39,125 nucleotides of DNA from Patulibacter americanus DSM 16676 (GCF_000420025.1 NZ_ATUD01000021.1:1-39125); one strand, 5' to 3'. Shown: positions 7,542-15,299, counted from the stretch's first letter. Program-made: numbers and translations. The notes: generated by a model not told the origin, from the letters alone.

Positions 7542-8936
7542 CTATGCGATGAGGCCGAGGCGCAGCGCCGTGGCCACCGCGGACGCGCGGTCCGGGACGC
7601 CGAGCTTCGTGTAGATGTGCGCCAGGTGCGTCTTCACGGTCGCCGGGCTCACGACGAGCGCCTGGGCGGTCGCGGCCGTGGTGAGGCCGCGGGCCGAGAG
7701 CTGGAGCACCTCGAGCTCGCGGGCGCTGAGGCGCGAGGCGCCGAGCTGTCCGCGGCGCCGGCCGAGGAACTGCCCCAGCTCGTGGCCGATGCCCTGCAGC
7801 GAGCGCAGCAGCCGTTCGGTGATCTGCCCCTCGGCGTGGAAGGGCAGCTCGACGACCGCCACGACCTCGGTGCCGTCGAGGGCGGGGATCGCGATGGCGC
7901 CGTCGATGCCGTCGGCGCGGGCGGCCCGGGCGCGGGCGTTGCCTCGGGCCTCGAACTCCTTGCCGATCACGTGCAGGGCCTTGCGGCACTCCCACGCCAT
8001 GCCGGCGAGGCCGGCCCCCATGGGCAGCTCGACGTCGCGCGTCGCCGCCCAGTACGCCTCGAGTGGGTGGGTCGGGTCGCACCAGAGCACGCGCGGGACG
8101 AGGTGGCCGTCCTCCGGCGTCCAGAGCACGCCGCCCGCGCACTCCAGCGCGTCGGCGAGGTTGGCGAGGAGCCGCTCGGCCCCCGGCTCGAGCCCGTCCC
8201 ACGCGGCCAGCGCCTCCGAGACGGCGATGTGCGCCCCGATCTCCTGCTCCGCCCGCCGCTGGTCCGTGAGGTCCTGGACCGTGCCGACGAAGCGGCGGGG
8301 GCGACCGGCCTCGTCCGCCTCGACCACGCCGAGCGTCACGCGCAGGTGGCGCAGCCCGCCGGCGGGCAGGACGATCCGGTGGGTCATGGGCTGCATCGCC
8401 CGGCCGGCCCGCATGGCGTCGACCTCGGCCTCGACCGTCGCGCGGTCGTCGGGGTGGGTGCGCGCCATGATCTCGTCGACGGACGGCTCGACCTGTCCGG
8501 GCTCGAGCCCGAAGACGCGGAAGAAGTTGTCCGACCACTGCATCGCGTTCGTCGTTGGCACGAACTCCCAGGACCCCATCTGCGCCACCGCCTCGGCCTG
8601 GGCCAGGAGCGCGGCCTCGCGCGAGCGCGCGTCGCTCGGAGCGGACCGCACGCGCAACCGGGCGCCGTCGCCCTCCGCGCTCACGCGGACGGCTAGCGGG
8701 GCGCCGCCGCGTGCCGCGGGCGGCGCCGAGAGCTCGACGACGGACCCCAGCGGCCGGTGGTCCCCGTCGCCGGCGACCGCCGCGTCCAACGCCGCGTGGT
8801 GGCGTTCCGCCGCCCACGCCGGCAGATGGAACTCGACCGCGGGGCCGTCCTGGTGGTGGACGACGCGGAAGCCGAAGAGGTCTGGTCGGTGCTCGCCGAG
8901 CGCGACGAGGTCGCCCGCGCCCGTGACGGCGATCAT
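7542..8936 (-). CDS. PAS-GAF-LuxR sensory transcription factor
   Basis: 464 residues from ATG 8936. An unassigned N-terminal ~100 residues are followed by a PAS domain (about 113-228, with GSWEFVPTTN and FVGTVQDLTDQRRAE), a GAF-like domain (about 238-390) and a C-terminal LuxR helix-turn-helix (401-464, LSARELEVLQLSARGLTTA and VSPATVKTHLAHIYTKLGV). Such proteins sense a ligand through PAS/GAF and bind DNA directly; no receiver domain or kinase is present. The frame stays open upstream to a GTG at 9233 that overlaps the stop of the EAL gene (GTGA), which would give 563 residues. I prefer ATG 8936 because codons at ~9000-9060 lose the high-GC third position and hold a promoter-like element; the choice remains open. 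Confidence 0.8.
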   Translation of the reverse strand: MIAVTGAGDLVALGEHRPDLFGFRVVHHQDGPAVEFHLPAWAAERHHAALDAAVAGDGDHRPLGSVVELSAPPAARGGAPLAVRVSAEGDGARLRVRSAPSDARSREAALLAQAEAVAQMGSWEFVPTTNAMQWSDNFFRVFGLEPGQVEPSVDEIMARTHPDDRATVEAEVDAMRAGRAMQPMTHRIVLPAGGLRHLRVTLGVVEADEAGRPRRFVGTVQDLTDQRRAEQEIGAHIAVSEALAAWDGLEPGAERLLANLADALECAGGVLWTPEDGHLVPRVLWCDPTHPLEAYWAATRDVELPMGAGLAGMAWECRKALHVIGKEFEARGNARARAARADGIDGAIAIPALDGTEVVAVVELPFHAEGQITERLLRSLQGIGHELGQFLGRRRGQLGASRLSARELEVLQLSARGLTTAATAQALVVSPATVKTHLAHIYTKLGVPDRASAVATALRLGLIA

Positions 8937-8955
8937 CGCGGCATCGGATGCCGCC
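8937..8955 (-). promoter_or_regulatory. Hairpin abutting the ATG of the PAS-GAF-LuxR gene
   Basis: CGCGGCAT-CCG-ATGCCGCG forms an 8-bp stem with a 3-nt loop directly before the ATG at 8936, where a ribosome binding site would be expected. None is visible. Confidence 0.45.
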
Positions 8956-9011
8956 GCGTGCCCCCGCGCGGTCTCCGAGCCCCCCGTGCCGTTGCTCGTG
9001 CCGATCCGCAC

Positions 9012-9040
9012 AACGTAGCCGACAGGTGGACAGAAGTCAC
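9012..9040 (-). promoter_or_regulatory. Candidate promoter for the PAS-GAF-LuxR gene
   Basis: On the minus strand: GTGACT (9035-9040), 17-bp spacer, TACGTT (9012-9017). It lies in a locally AT-richer stretch within the 293 bp between the EAL stop and the ATG at 8936. Confidence 0.4.
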
Positions 9041-9229
9041 CCGGTTCGTCCACCCGCGGGGCGACGGCGACCCGCACGGTGGCGTGCTGGCTCTCCCGCC
9101 GCCTCGCGCGGGCGGTGACGTCGCCGTCCGCCCACGCCGCTGCGCCCCCGTCGTCCCTGTCCTCCCCGGCCCTGTCCTCCCCGGCCCACTCCGCCGGGCC
9201 GTCGCCCAGCAGGCGCGCCTCGTCGTCCG

Positions 9230-10762
9230 TCACGCGACGGGCTGCGGGCGTCCGTAGCGGTACCCCTGGGCGCGGTCGACGCCGAGCTCGGCCAGGCGCA
9301 CGCCCGTCTCCGGCTCCTCGACGCCCTCGGCCGTCGTCGTCAGGCCGAACTCCTTCGCGAGGCCCACGATCGCCCGGACCATCTGCTCGCCGCGCGGGCT
9401 GCGCGTCGTCTCCTGCACGAACTCCATGTCGATCTTGAGGTGCTGGACCTGCAGATGCTGGAGGTACGTGAGCCCGCCGAAGCCCGTCCCGAAGTCGTCC
9501 AGGGCGATGGGGCAGCCGACCTTGGTCACGCGGCGGGCGAACTCGCGCGCGGCGCCGAGGGAGTCCGTCATCGCCGTCTCCGTCACCTCGACGACGAGCA
9601 GCTCGGGGTCGACGCCGGCCGCGGCGACGGAGTCCTCGAGCTGGGCCATCACGCTCGGGTCGCTCAGGGACCGCGCGGAGACGTTGAACTGCACCGCCGT
9701 GCCCTCCGCGGCGGCCGCGACGGCCTGGCGGATGACCCAGCGGTCGACCTCGGAGATCAACCCCGAGCGCTCTGCCGCGGGCAGGAACATGCCCGGCGAG
9801 ACGACGCGACCGTCGCGGTCGAGCATGCGCAGCAGGAGCTCGTTCTGCACCGTCCGGCCGGTCACCAGGTCGATGATGGGCTGGCTGTAGAGGACGAGGC
9901 GGTCCTCGTCGAGCGCGTCCCGCAGGCGTCCGAGCCAGAGCGCGTCGTGGTCCTCGGCCTCGGTGGTGGGGTTCGCGGCCCGGACGGGCACGACGTGGGC
10001 CAGGCACGTGGGCGTCGACCCGGCCGGGCAGACGGGGATGAGGTGCACGTCGACGAGCACCGTCCCGCCGTCGGGGCGGACGTAGCGCTTCGTGTAGCGG
10101 TGCCCGGCGACGGGGACGCCGTCCGGGCCGCGGCGGAGCGTGCGCACGACGCCCCGGTCGTCCGGGTGCGAGACGTCGTCGATCGTCCCCGCCAGCAGCA
10201 CCTCGCGGGCGTGGCCGGTCAGCGCGCACAGCGCGTCATTCACGCGGACGAACCGGCCCGCGACGGGGTCGACGATCGCCATCGCGGTCGGCGCCTGGGC
10301 GAACCCCCGCCAGAACAGCGAGGTGCCGTCGTCGACGGGCATCGGCGCACGGCGTGGCAGCCCCGCCGGGAACGGTGCGGCGCCCGCGAGGTCGGCGGCG
10401 CGCACGGCGGGCCGCTCGATGACGGTGATGACGACCTTCGCGACGTCGCCGCCCCGATCGTGCACCGGGTCGACCTCGACCCGGTGGCGACGTGTGCCGA
10501 CGGTGCGCTCGAACGCCTCGCGGTCTCCCGCGAGGGCGGCGATGCAGGCCGGCACGAGCTCGGGCCACGCGGTGCGCACGTGCGGACCGGCCAGGGAGCG
10601 CTCGCAGAGGGCCCGCGGGTCCCACCCGATGCGCTCGGCGAGCCCGTCGCCGGCGTGCACGGCCCGGACCCGCAGGTTCGCGTCCGCGACGATGACCGCG
10701 ACGACGTGCTCCCCAGCGGACCGCTCGGTGGGCGACGAGACGCGCTCTGAGATCAGCACCAT
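9230..10762 (-). CDS. PAS-PAS-EAL cyclic-di-GMP phosphodiesterase
   Basis: 510 residues. A PAS-like region (about 20-115) and a clear PAS domain (about 150-262) precede an EAL domain (about 275-507). The EAL residues that bind metal and substrate in active family members are all present: Glu308 (the signature reads NELLLRM rather than EAL), Asn360 (FNVSARSL), Glu392 (VEVTETA), Asp422-Asp423 (DDFGTGFGGL), Lys443 (HLKID), Glu479 (TTAEGVEE) and Gln499 (AQGY). It should therefore hydrolyse c-di-GMP to pGpG, tuned by PAS input. There is no GGDEF domain. Start ATG 10762 has GATACT 6 nt upstream, so a leaderless transcript is likely. The stop overlaps a possible GTG start of the following LuxR gene. 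Confidence 0.88.
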   Translation of the reverse strand: MVLISERVSSPTERSAGEHVVAVIVADANLRVRAVHAGDGLAERIGWDPRALCERSLAGPHVRTAWPELVPACIAALAGDREAFERTVGTRRHRVEVDPVHDRGGDVAKVVITVIERPAVRAADLAGAAPFPAGLPRRAPMPVDDGTSLFWRGFAQAPTAMAIVDPVAGRFVRVNDALCALTGHAREVLLAGTIDDVSHPDDRGVVRTLRRGPDGVPVAGHRYTKRYVRPDGGTVLVDVHLIPVCPAGSTPTCLAHVVPVRAANPTTEAEDHDALWLGRLRDALDEDRLVLYSQPIIDLVTGRTVQNELLLRMLDRDGRVVSPGMFLPAAERSGLISEVDRWVIRQAVAAAAEGTAVQFNVSARSLSDPSVMAQLEDSVAAAGVDPELLVVEVTETAMTDSLGAAREFARRVTKVGCPIALDDFGTGFGGLTYLQHLQVQHLKIDMEFVQETTRSPRGEQMVRAIVGLAKEFGLTTTAEGVEEPETGVRLAELGVDRAQGYRYGRPQPVA

Positions 10763-10768
10763 GGGACG

Positions 10769-10774
10769 AGTATC
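10769..10774 (-). promoter_or_regulatory. -10 element GATACT for a leaderless start
   Basis: GATACT lies 6 nt before the ATG at 10762 and no ribosome binding site is seen. It is embedded in GGCCGATACTC, which also resembles the GCCGATAA -10 of sigma-28 promoters, but no TAAA -35 is visible. Confidence 0.45.
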
Positions 10775-10948
10775 GGCCGCACGCACGCCTCCGACCATCG
10801 GCTGATCGAACGATCCTCGCCGGTGCCGCGTACGCATCCGTGACACGGTGTCCGAGAACGACCGCCGGGCTCGCGATCGCCCTGGGAGCGGGCGGATCCG
10901 CCATCTGGCCGAAGGAGGCGGGCCGCCCCGCGCACGGGTCCCCCGACC

Positions 10949-11005
10949 GGGGGACCCGAGGCGGCCGAGGGACGCCTTCGGCCGCCTCGCTCGGGGTCCC
11001 GGGGG
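10949..11005. other. Large imperfect inverted repeat upstream of the IF2_N-like gene
   Basis: A perfect 11-bp stem (GAGGCGGCCGA 10958-10968 with TCGGCCGCCTC 10978-10988) extends outward with small bulges through GGGACCC / GGGGTCCC. It lies between the divergent genes starting at 10762 and 11074, just upstream of the promoter at 11006, so it is not an ordinary terminator of a neighbouring gene. Confidence 0.55.
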
Positions 11006-11034
11006 TTGCCAGCGCCGGCCGGCGCAGGTACAAC
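11006..11034 (+). promoter_or_regulatory. Promoter with perfect palindrome in its spacer
   Basis: -35 TTGCCA (11006-11011), 17-bp spacer, -10 TACAAC (11029-11034). The spacer contains the perfect 14-bp palindrome GCGCCGGCCGGCGC (11012-11025), a likely repressor or activator site. Transcription should begin near 11041, 33 nt before the GTG. Confidence 0.6.
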
Positions 11035-11073
11035 CCGGAAGGGACAACCGGAACCCCTGCAGAAGGAGTCCTC

Positions 11074-11277
11074 GTGGCCGTCCACCTCACCCCCGACGAG
11101 CTGGCCGACGCCGTCGGCGTCAAGCGGGTCGACATCATCGCGACCTGCGTCCAGCTCGGTGTGCCCGTCTACAACGGGCGCATCGACCGGACCCTGTTCC
11201 AGGCCGCCGTGGAGGGCAGCGGCGGCGACTTCGACCAACTCCTCGAGGACCACGACCCGCACTGGCGCCTGCACTGA
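11074..11277 (+). CDS. Small IF2_N-like helical protein
   Basis: 67 residues from GTG 11074, with a strong ribosome binding site AGAAGGAG at 11061-11068. The sequence LTPDELADAVGVKRVDII followed by CVQLGVPVYNGRID resembles the IF2_N fold, the small helical domain found at the start of translation factor IF-2 and in some RNA-associated proteins. Here it stands alone. The C-terminal third is acidic (FDQLLEDHDPHW). The similarity is from pattern recall, so function is open; an HTH-like DNA-binding role is the alternative. It has its own promoter with a palindromic spacer and is followed 33 bp later by the DUF5718-like gene, which seems to have its own leaderless start. Confidence 0.65.
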   Translation: MAVHLTPDELADAVGVKRVDIIATCVQLGVPVYNGRIDRTLFQAAVEGSGGDFDQLLEDHDPHWRLH

Positions 11278-11298
11278 CGCCCGGCCGGGGCGCGTCGC

Positions 11299-11304
11299 TA
11301 CGCT
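11299..11304 (+). promoter_or_regulatory. -10 element TACGCT for a leaderless start
   Basis: TACGCT is 6 nt before GTG 11311; CTGACG at 11274-11279 is a weak -35 with a 19-bp spacer. The same TACGCT-N6-GTG arrangement recurs at the minus-strand gene starting at 35138. Confidence 0.55.
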
Positions 11305-11310
11305 CGCGTC

Positions 11311-12177
11311 GTGCTCCCCGTATCGCCCGACGACCTCCGCACCGCCTTCGGGCTCGGCGTGGCCGGCAACTTCGCCGGCCACCTCGAGCAGGCCGGCGAG
11401 GCGGGGGACTTCGTCGGCGTCACCGCCGCGACGCCCGACGCGCCGAAGGGGATCTTCCCGTTCTGGGCGCCCGGAGCCGACACGTTCCTGGGCGACTTCC
11501 CGCTCTCGTCTGACACGGTCGCCCTGCCCGCGTCGGACGAGCCGCTCGACCTGCAGATCGAGCCGGAGGTCGGCCTGCTGTGCCGGGCCACCTATGCCGC
11601 CGACGGCACCGTGGAGCGCGTCGCGCCCCTGGCCGTCGGGGCGTTCAACGACTGCTCCATCCGCCGGCCCGGGGCGCGGAAGATCAGCGAGAAGAAGAAC
11701 TGGGGCTCCGCGTCGAAGGGCGTCGCCGCCGGATTCCTCGCCGCGGAGGACCTGTCGCCCGACGGGCCGACGGCCACGCTGCGCCTGGCGAGCTTCCTCC
11801 GCCGCGACGGTGCGACGCACGCCTACGGGGTAGACAGCCCGGTGGTCGGCTACTCGTACTACGGCACGACGCTCCTGGAGTGGCTCGTCGACCGCCTGAA
11901 CCACCAGGGGGGCGCCGACGACACGCCGCTGGAGGACGTCGGCGCGCTGCTGCGTGACGCCGGCCGGCCCGAGACGCTGCTGATCGGCATCGGCGCCACG
12001 CGCTACACGCCCTACGGCGCGTCGACCTACCTCGAGCCCGGCGACGAGGCCGTCGTCGTGGTCTACGACGAGCGCGGTACGTCGCCGGACGACGTCGAGC
12101 ACGCCGTCGCGGAGGGGCGCGAGGGCGACCTGGAGGACGCCTCGGTCCTCGTCCAGCGCGTCGTCGCGGCGGGCTGA
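11311..12177 (+). CDS. DUF5718-like conserved protein of unknown function
   Basis: 288 residues. The segments GVAGNFAGHLEQAGEAGDF (near residue 15), PKGIFPFW, VGAFNDCSIRR followed by KISEKKNWGS (about 110-130) and LLIGIGATRYTPYG (about 230) match, by recall, a family of unknown function (DUF5718) found in scattered bacteria including Helicobacter. The high conservation of charged and aromatic residues suggests an enzyme, possibly of the fumarylacetoacetase-like fold, but no reaction can be assigned. The protein has no signal peptide or membrane segment. The GTG start at 11311 is supported by TACGCT six bases upstream and by the absence of a ribosome binding site. Confidence 0.75.
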   Translation: MLPVSPDDLRTAFGLGVAGNFAGHLEQAGEAGDFVGVTAATPDAPKGIFPFWAPGADTFLGDFPLSSDTVALPASDEPLDLQIEPEVGLLCRATYAADGTVERVAPLAVGAFNDCSIRRPGARKISEKKNWGSASKGVAAGFLAAEDLSPDGPTATLRLASFLRRDGATHAYGVDSPVVGYSYYGTTLLEWLVDRLNHQGGADDTPLEDVGALLRDAGRPETLLIGIGATRYTPYGASTYLEPGDEAVVVVYDERGTSPDDVEHAVAEGREGDLEDASVLVQRVVAAG

Positions 12178-12264
12178 GGCCGGGGCCACCGCCCGCCCGC
12201 CGGGCGTGGGGTTCCCGGCCCCGAGGCCCTCGTCGGCACCCCGGACCCCTGGCAGGATCGGTCG

Positions 12265-13779
12265 ATGGCGGCGAAGGCAGCACGGGGAAGCGGCGAGCGG
12301 GCGACCGGGGTGGTGTTCCCGGCGGACGACGAGGGCCGCCGCAGCACCGGTGCCCTGGGGCGCGCGGTCGTGGCCGACGCCCTGCGGCAGGTCGACCCCG
12401 TGGGGGCGATCGGGGCGGAGCGCGAGGCCACGTGGCGCAGCGGCTACCTCGGCCCCTTCCGCCGGCTCGTCGAGGCGGGCCTGGGGTCGCCGGAATCCGC
12501 GCTCGCCGTCGCGCACGGCGGCCTCGACGCGCTGCACGGGCGGATGCGCGTGGTCGGGCCCGACGGCGTCGAGCGTCCCCTGGACGAGCTCTTCGCGCAC
12601 GCTCCCGAGCGTCACCCCCGCACCGTCGAGGTCGCGGGCACGGGCACCGCGGAGCGCGAGCTGTCCCTCCCCTACCGCGGCACCCGCCTGCGCGGCGACG
12701 CCCTGCGCCGGCGGCTCCAGACGTGGGCGACGGAGGGCGTCCTCGAGCCCTCGGCCGTCGACGCGATCCGCCTGGTCCAGGAGCACCCGGAGTGGCTCGC
12801 GCTGGACGGCCACCGCGTCGTCGTGCTCGGCGCGGGCGCCGAGATGGGCCCGCTGCCCTCGCTGCTGCGCTGGGGCGCCACCGTCGTGGCCGTGGACCTG
12901 CCGCGGCCGGAGCTCTGGGCCCGCCTGCTGCGCACCGCGCGCGAGGGTGCCGGGCGGCTGATCGTGCCCGTCCAGGGCGACGGCGGGGAGCCCGGGGGCG
13001 ATGACGCCCTGGCGCGGTCCGCCGGGGCCGACCTGCTGCACGACCTGCCCGCCGTGGCCGCGTGGCTCGAGGGGATCGAGACCGGCGGCGGGCGGCTCGT
13101 GCTCGGCAACTACGTCTACGCCGACGGGGCGACGAACGTGCGCGTCTCCGTCGCCGTCGACGCCCTGACGCGCCGTCTGCAGGAGCGCCGCGACGACCTG
13201 GCGCTCGCGTTCCTCGCCACGCCGACCGACGTCTTCGCCGTGCCAGGGGAGGCGGTCGACCACGCCACCGCCGCCTACGAGGGGCGCTCGCGCACCGCTC
13301 GGCTCGCCGGCCGGCCGCTGCGGATGGTCACGGGCGGCCGGCTGCTGCGGCGCCCGTACGTGCCCGGTTCGGACCCGGGCGTGAACGACACGCTCGTGCC
13401 GCAGCAGGGCCCGAACTACACGCTCGCGAAGCGGCTGCAGCGCTGGCGGGCCGCCGTCGCACGCGACGCGGGCCTGCCCGTGTCGTTCAAGGTCGCTCCG
13501 CCCACGCGCACCCGCTCGGTCGTCAAGAACCGCGCGCTCGCCGCGGCCTATGCGGGCGCGCACCGCTTCGGCGTCGAGGTGTTCGAGCCGGCGACGAGCA
13601 ACACGCTCATGGCGGCGCTGCTCGTCCACGACCTGCAGACGGGCAACGAGACCTTGGGCCACCCGTGGCGCGACGAGGCGCACGCGGCGGTCCACGGCGG
13701 CCTGTGGCGCGCGCCGTACGAGCCGCGCAGCGCCCTGGGCCTCGCGGCGCTGCTCGGCGTCGGCGCGGCCCGCGGCTGA
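12265..13779 (+). CDS. Conserved protein with Rossmann-like nucleotide-binding segment, function unknown
   Basis: 504 residues, cytoplasmic. The only motif I can name is VVVLGAGAEMGPLPSLLRWG followed by ATVVAVDLPRPELW (about 188-225), a glycine-rich beta-alpha-beta turn with an acidic residue at the end of the second strand, which usually indicates NAD binding. Conserved-looking blocks elsewhere include LVLGNYVYADGATNVRVSVA (about 277), GVNDTLVPQQGPNYTLAKRL (about 373) and FKVAPPTRTRSVVKNRALAA (about 411). I recall related hypothetical proteins in actinobacteria and plants but no known reaction. ATG 12265 has CAGGAT 6 nt upstream (leaderless-like). It runs toward the patatin gene, with two stem-loops between them. 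Confidence 0.7.
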   Translation: MAAKAARGSGERATGVVFPADDEGRRSTGALGRAVVADALRQVDPVGAIGAEREATWRSGYLGPFRRLVEAGLGSPESALAVAHGGLDALHGRMRVVGPDGVERPLDELFAHAPERHPRTVEVAGTGTAERELSLPYRGTRLRGDALRRRLQTWATEGVLEPSAVDAIRLVQEHPEWLALDGHRVVVLGAGAEMGPLPSLLRWGATVVAVDLPRPELWARLLRTAREGAGRLIVPVQGDGGEPGGDDALARSAGADLLHDLPAVAAWLEGIETGGGRLVLGNYVYADGATNVRVSVAVDALTRRLQERRDDLALAFLATPTDVFAVPGEAVDHATAAYEGRSRTARLAGRPLRMVTGGRLLRRPYVPGSDPGVNDTLVPQQGPNYTLAKRLQRWRAAVARDAGLPVSFKVAPPTRTRSVVKNRALAAAYAGAHRFGVEVFEPATSNTLMAALLVHDLQTGNETLGHPWRDEAHAAVHGGLWRAPYEPRSALGLAALLGVGAARG

Positions 13780-13786
13780 GGCGGGG

Positions 13787-13801
13787 GCTCCCGGCGGGAG
13801 C
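13787..13801. terminator. Short stem-loop after the Rossmann-like gene
   Basis: GCTCCC-GGC-GGGAGC, 8 bp after the stop at 13779. It is the first of two adjacent hairpins between convergent genes. Confidence 0.5.
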
Positions 13802-13818
13802 ACCGCGCCGGTGCGGTG
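13801..13818. terminator. Second stem-loop between convergent genes
   Basis: CACCGC-GCCGGT-GCGGTG, a perfect 6-bp stem directly following the first hairpin. Confidence 0.45.
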
Positions 13819-13843
13819 GGCCCGCGCCACCCGGCGGAGGCAC

Positions 13844-13878
13844 GACCCCGTCAGGCGGGCGACCCCGGTCAGGCGGGC
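13844..13878. repeat. 17/18-bp tandem duplication spanning the patatin stop codon
   Basis: GACCCCGTCAGGCGGGC (13844-13860) is followed directly by GACCCCGGTCAGGCGGGC (13861-13878). The second copy holds the patatin stop (TCA at 13869-13871); the first repeats it just downstream of the gene. Confidence 0.75.
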
Positions 13879-14816
13879 GCGCCGATGGCGCTCGCCGCCG
13901 CCAACACCTGGCGGGCGGCCTCCTCGCCGGCCTCGAGCGCCTCGCGTACGACCCCGACGTCGCGCTCGAGCCGGCTCGGCACGGGCGAGTCCGGCAACGG
14001 GCGGACGGACAGCCAGGCCGGGGAGGCGATACGGCCGGCGTCGCGCTCGGCGAGCTCGGCCTCGTCGCGACCCTCGGCGACGGCGCGGCCCAGGTAGGCG
14101 CCGGCGGTCGCGGGCGAGATGCGGCGCAGCAGTCCGCCGACGAGCCGGCCCGAGACGCGCGAGGGCGGCTGGGTGATGTCGCCGAGGCGCCGGGAGCGCA
14201 GGACGACGACGTGCGTCGCGCCGTCCTCGATCGCCCGGCGGAACGGGATCGCCACCGTGAGCCCGCCGTCGAGGAAGCGCCGGTCGTCGATCGGGACCGG
14301 CCCGCCGGCGAGCAGCGGCAGCGCGGAGGACGCCCGCAGGGCCCGCCGCAGCGACGCCTCGTCCGTGATCGTCGGGCGCAGGTCGACCGGCGCGCCCGTG
14401 TCGACGTCGGTGGCCATGGGGTGCAGCGTGGCCGGCGCGTCGAGCGCGGCGCGGAAGACGCCCGGGCTGAGCACGTCGTAGCGCTCCTCGACCAGCGTCT
14501 CCGTGTCGACGATCCGCCCGCCCCGCAGCGCGCGCCGCGGCTCGATGAGCGTGTGGACGAGCGTCGGATCCCACCACGTCTGGCTGCCCCGCTCGACCCG
14601 ACCGGCGACGAGCCACATCGCGTTCAGGGCGCCCGCCGACGTGCCGTAGACCGCGTCGAACGCCCCCGTCAGCCCGAGACGCTCGACGGCCAGGGCCATG
14701 CCGCCCGTCACCGCGCCGCGCATCCCGCCACCCTCGATCACCAGGGCGACGCGGGCCCCCGGCGGACGTTCGCGGAGCGCGGCGAGGACGGGATGGACGG
14801 CGGCGTGGTCCGGCAC
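13869..14816 (-). CDS. Patatin-like phospholipase
   Basis: 315 residues. The N-terminal GGGMRG (29-34) is the oxyanion-hole motif, GTSAG (58-62) carries the nucleophile Ser60, and FLDGGL gives the Asp of the Ser-Asp dyad (about Asp183). Between them PHPMATDV-type residues and the Ser-Ser-Ala-Leu-Pro segment (SSALPLL, about 163-169) also fit the family. Bacterial patatins act as lipid acyl hydrolases or phospholipases A; there is no signal peptide, so a cytoplasmic or membrane-surface role is likely. The GTG start at 14816 is preceded by TACCGT at 7 nt. No ribosome binding site is seen. Confidence 0.85.
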   Translation of the reverse strand: MPDHAAVHPVLAALRERPPGARVALVIEGGGMRGAVTGGMALAVERLGLTGAFDAVYGTSAGALNAMWLVAGRVERGSQTWWDPTLVHTLIEPRRALRGGRIVDTETLVEERYDVLSPGVFRAALDAPATLHPMATDVDTGAPVDLRPTITDEASLRRALRASSALPLLAGGPVPIDDRRFLDGGLTVAIPFRRAIEDGATHVVVLRSRRLGDITQPPSRVSGRLVGGLLRRISPATAGAYLGRAVAEGRDEAELAERDAGRIASPAWLSVRPLPDSPVPSRLERDVGVVREALEAGEEAARQVLAAASAIGAPA

Positions 14817-14823
14817 GCCGACC

Positions 14824-14829
14824 ACGGTA
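14824..14829 (-). promoter_or_regulatory. -10 element TACCGT for a leaderless start
   Basis: TACCGT lies 7 nt before GTG 14816. A perfect 12-bp palindrome GATCGGCCGATC is found further upstream at 14860-14871. Confidence 0.5.
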
Positions 14830-14927
14830 GTGGACGTACGACGGATGCTCCCCGCCCACGATCGGCCGATCAAGTTGGTATCAGCCGGCCCGCCGCTGTC
14901 ACCGTCCCGATACGAACCGCCCCCGCC

Positions 14928-15143
14928 ATGCCGCCCGTCCACCCCTCCTCCCCCTCCGCCCGACGCGGTGTGCCACGCCTGCGTCGGCGGGTCGCGGTCG
15001 CCGCGGCCGCCGTCGTCCTGGCGGTCGTGGCGTTCCTGCCGGGCGACTCGCTGTTCGGGGACTCCGCGCCGGCGTCGTCGCAGGTGCGGACCGCCGCCCC
15101 GGTCTCCACCACCGTCGCCCCGGCCTCCACCCCCGTCCGCTGA
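14928..15143 (+). CDS. Small single-pass membrane or secreted protein
   Basis: 71 residues from ATG 14928 to TGA 15141-15143. A basic N-terminus (SARRGVPRLRRR) leads into one hydrophobic helix (VAVAAAAVVLAVVAFLPG, about 22-39) and a Ser/Thr/Ala/Pro/Val-rich tail with no charge, typical of a short membrane-anchored or secreted peptide in actinobacteria. No family is recognised. No ribosome binding site or fixed -10 is clear, so it could be an uncalled pseudo-coding stretch; the topology argues for a real gene. It is divergent from the patatin gene. Confidence 0.45.
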   Translation: MPPVHPSSPSARRGVPRLRRRVAVAAAAVVLAVVAFLPGDSLFGDSAPASSQVRTAAPVSTTVAPASTPVR

Positions 15144-15231
15144 GCGGACCGCCGCCCCCGCGCGGATCGACCGGCCGGCTCCCGACGCGACAGGCGGCGT
15201 TGGGCGCCCCGACGCGGTCCGGGCCGCGAGC

Positions 15232-15257
15232 GGGTCCCGCGCGACGACGACGGGTAG
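15232..15257 (+). promoter_or_regulatory. SigB-like promoter candidate (GGGT-N16-GGGTAG)
   Basis: GGGTAG at 15252-15257 with GGGT 16 bp upstream, 42 nt before the ATG at 15300. The pattern matches the loose GNNT-N14-16-GGGTA form of SigB-type promoters; GGGTAG alone is common by chance at this base composition. Confidence 0.35.
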
Positions 15258-15299
15258 GAGCGAGCCACGCGTCCGCCGCCCCGCGGCCGCCCGCTCCCC

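Noticed and set aside
4754..7552. A 932-residue open frame antisense to the glycosidase.
   Set aside because: Its composition (Arg/Leu/Gly/Val repeats) mirrors the complementary codons of the real gene.
10753..14859. A 1368-residue open frame on the minus strand across several genes.
   Set aside because: It lies antisense to the DUF5718-like, Rossmann-like and IF2_N-like genes and in another frame of the patatin. Its product is low-complexity Arg/Ala/Gly/Pro, the usual shadow in GC-rich DNA.
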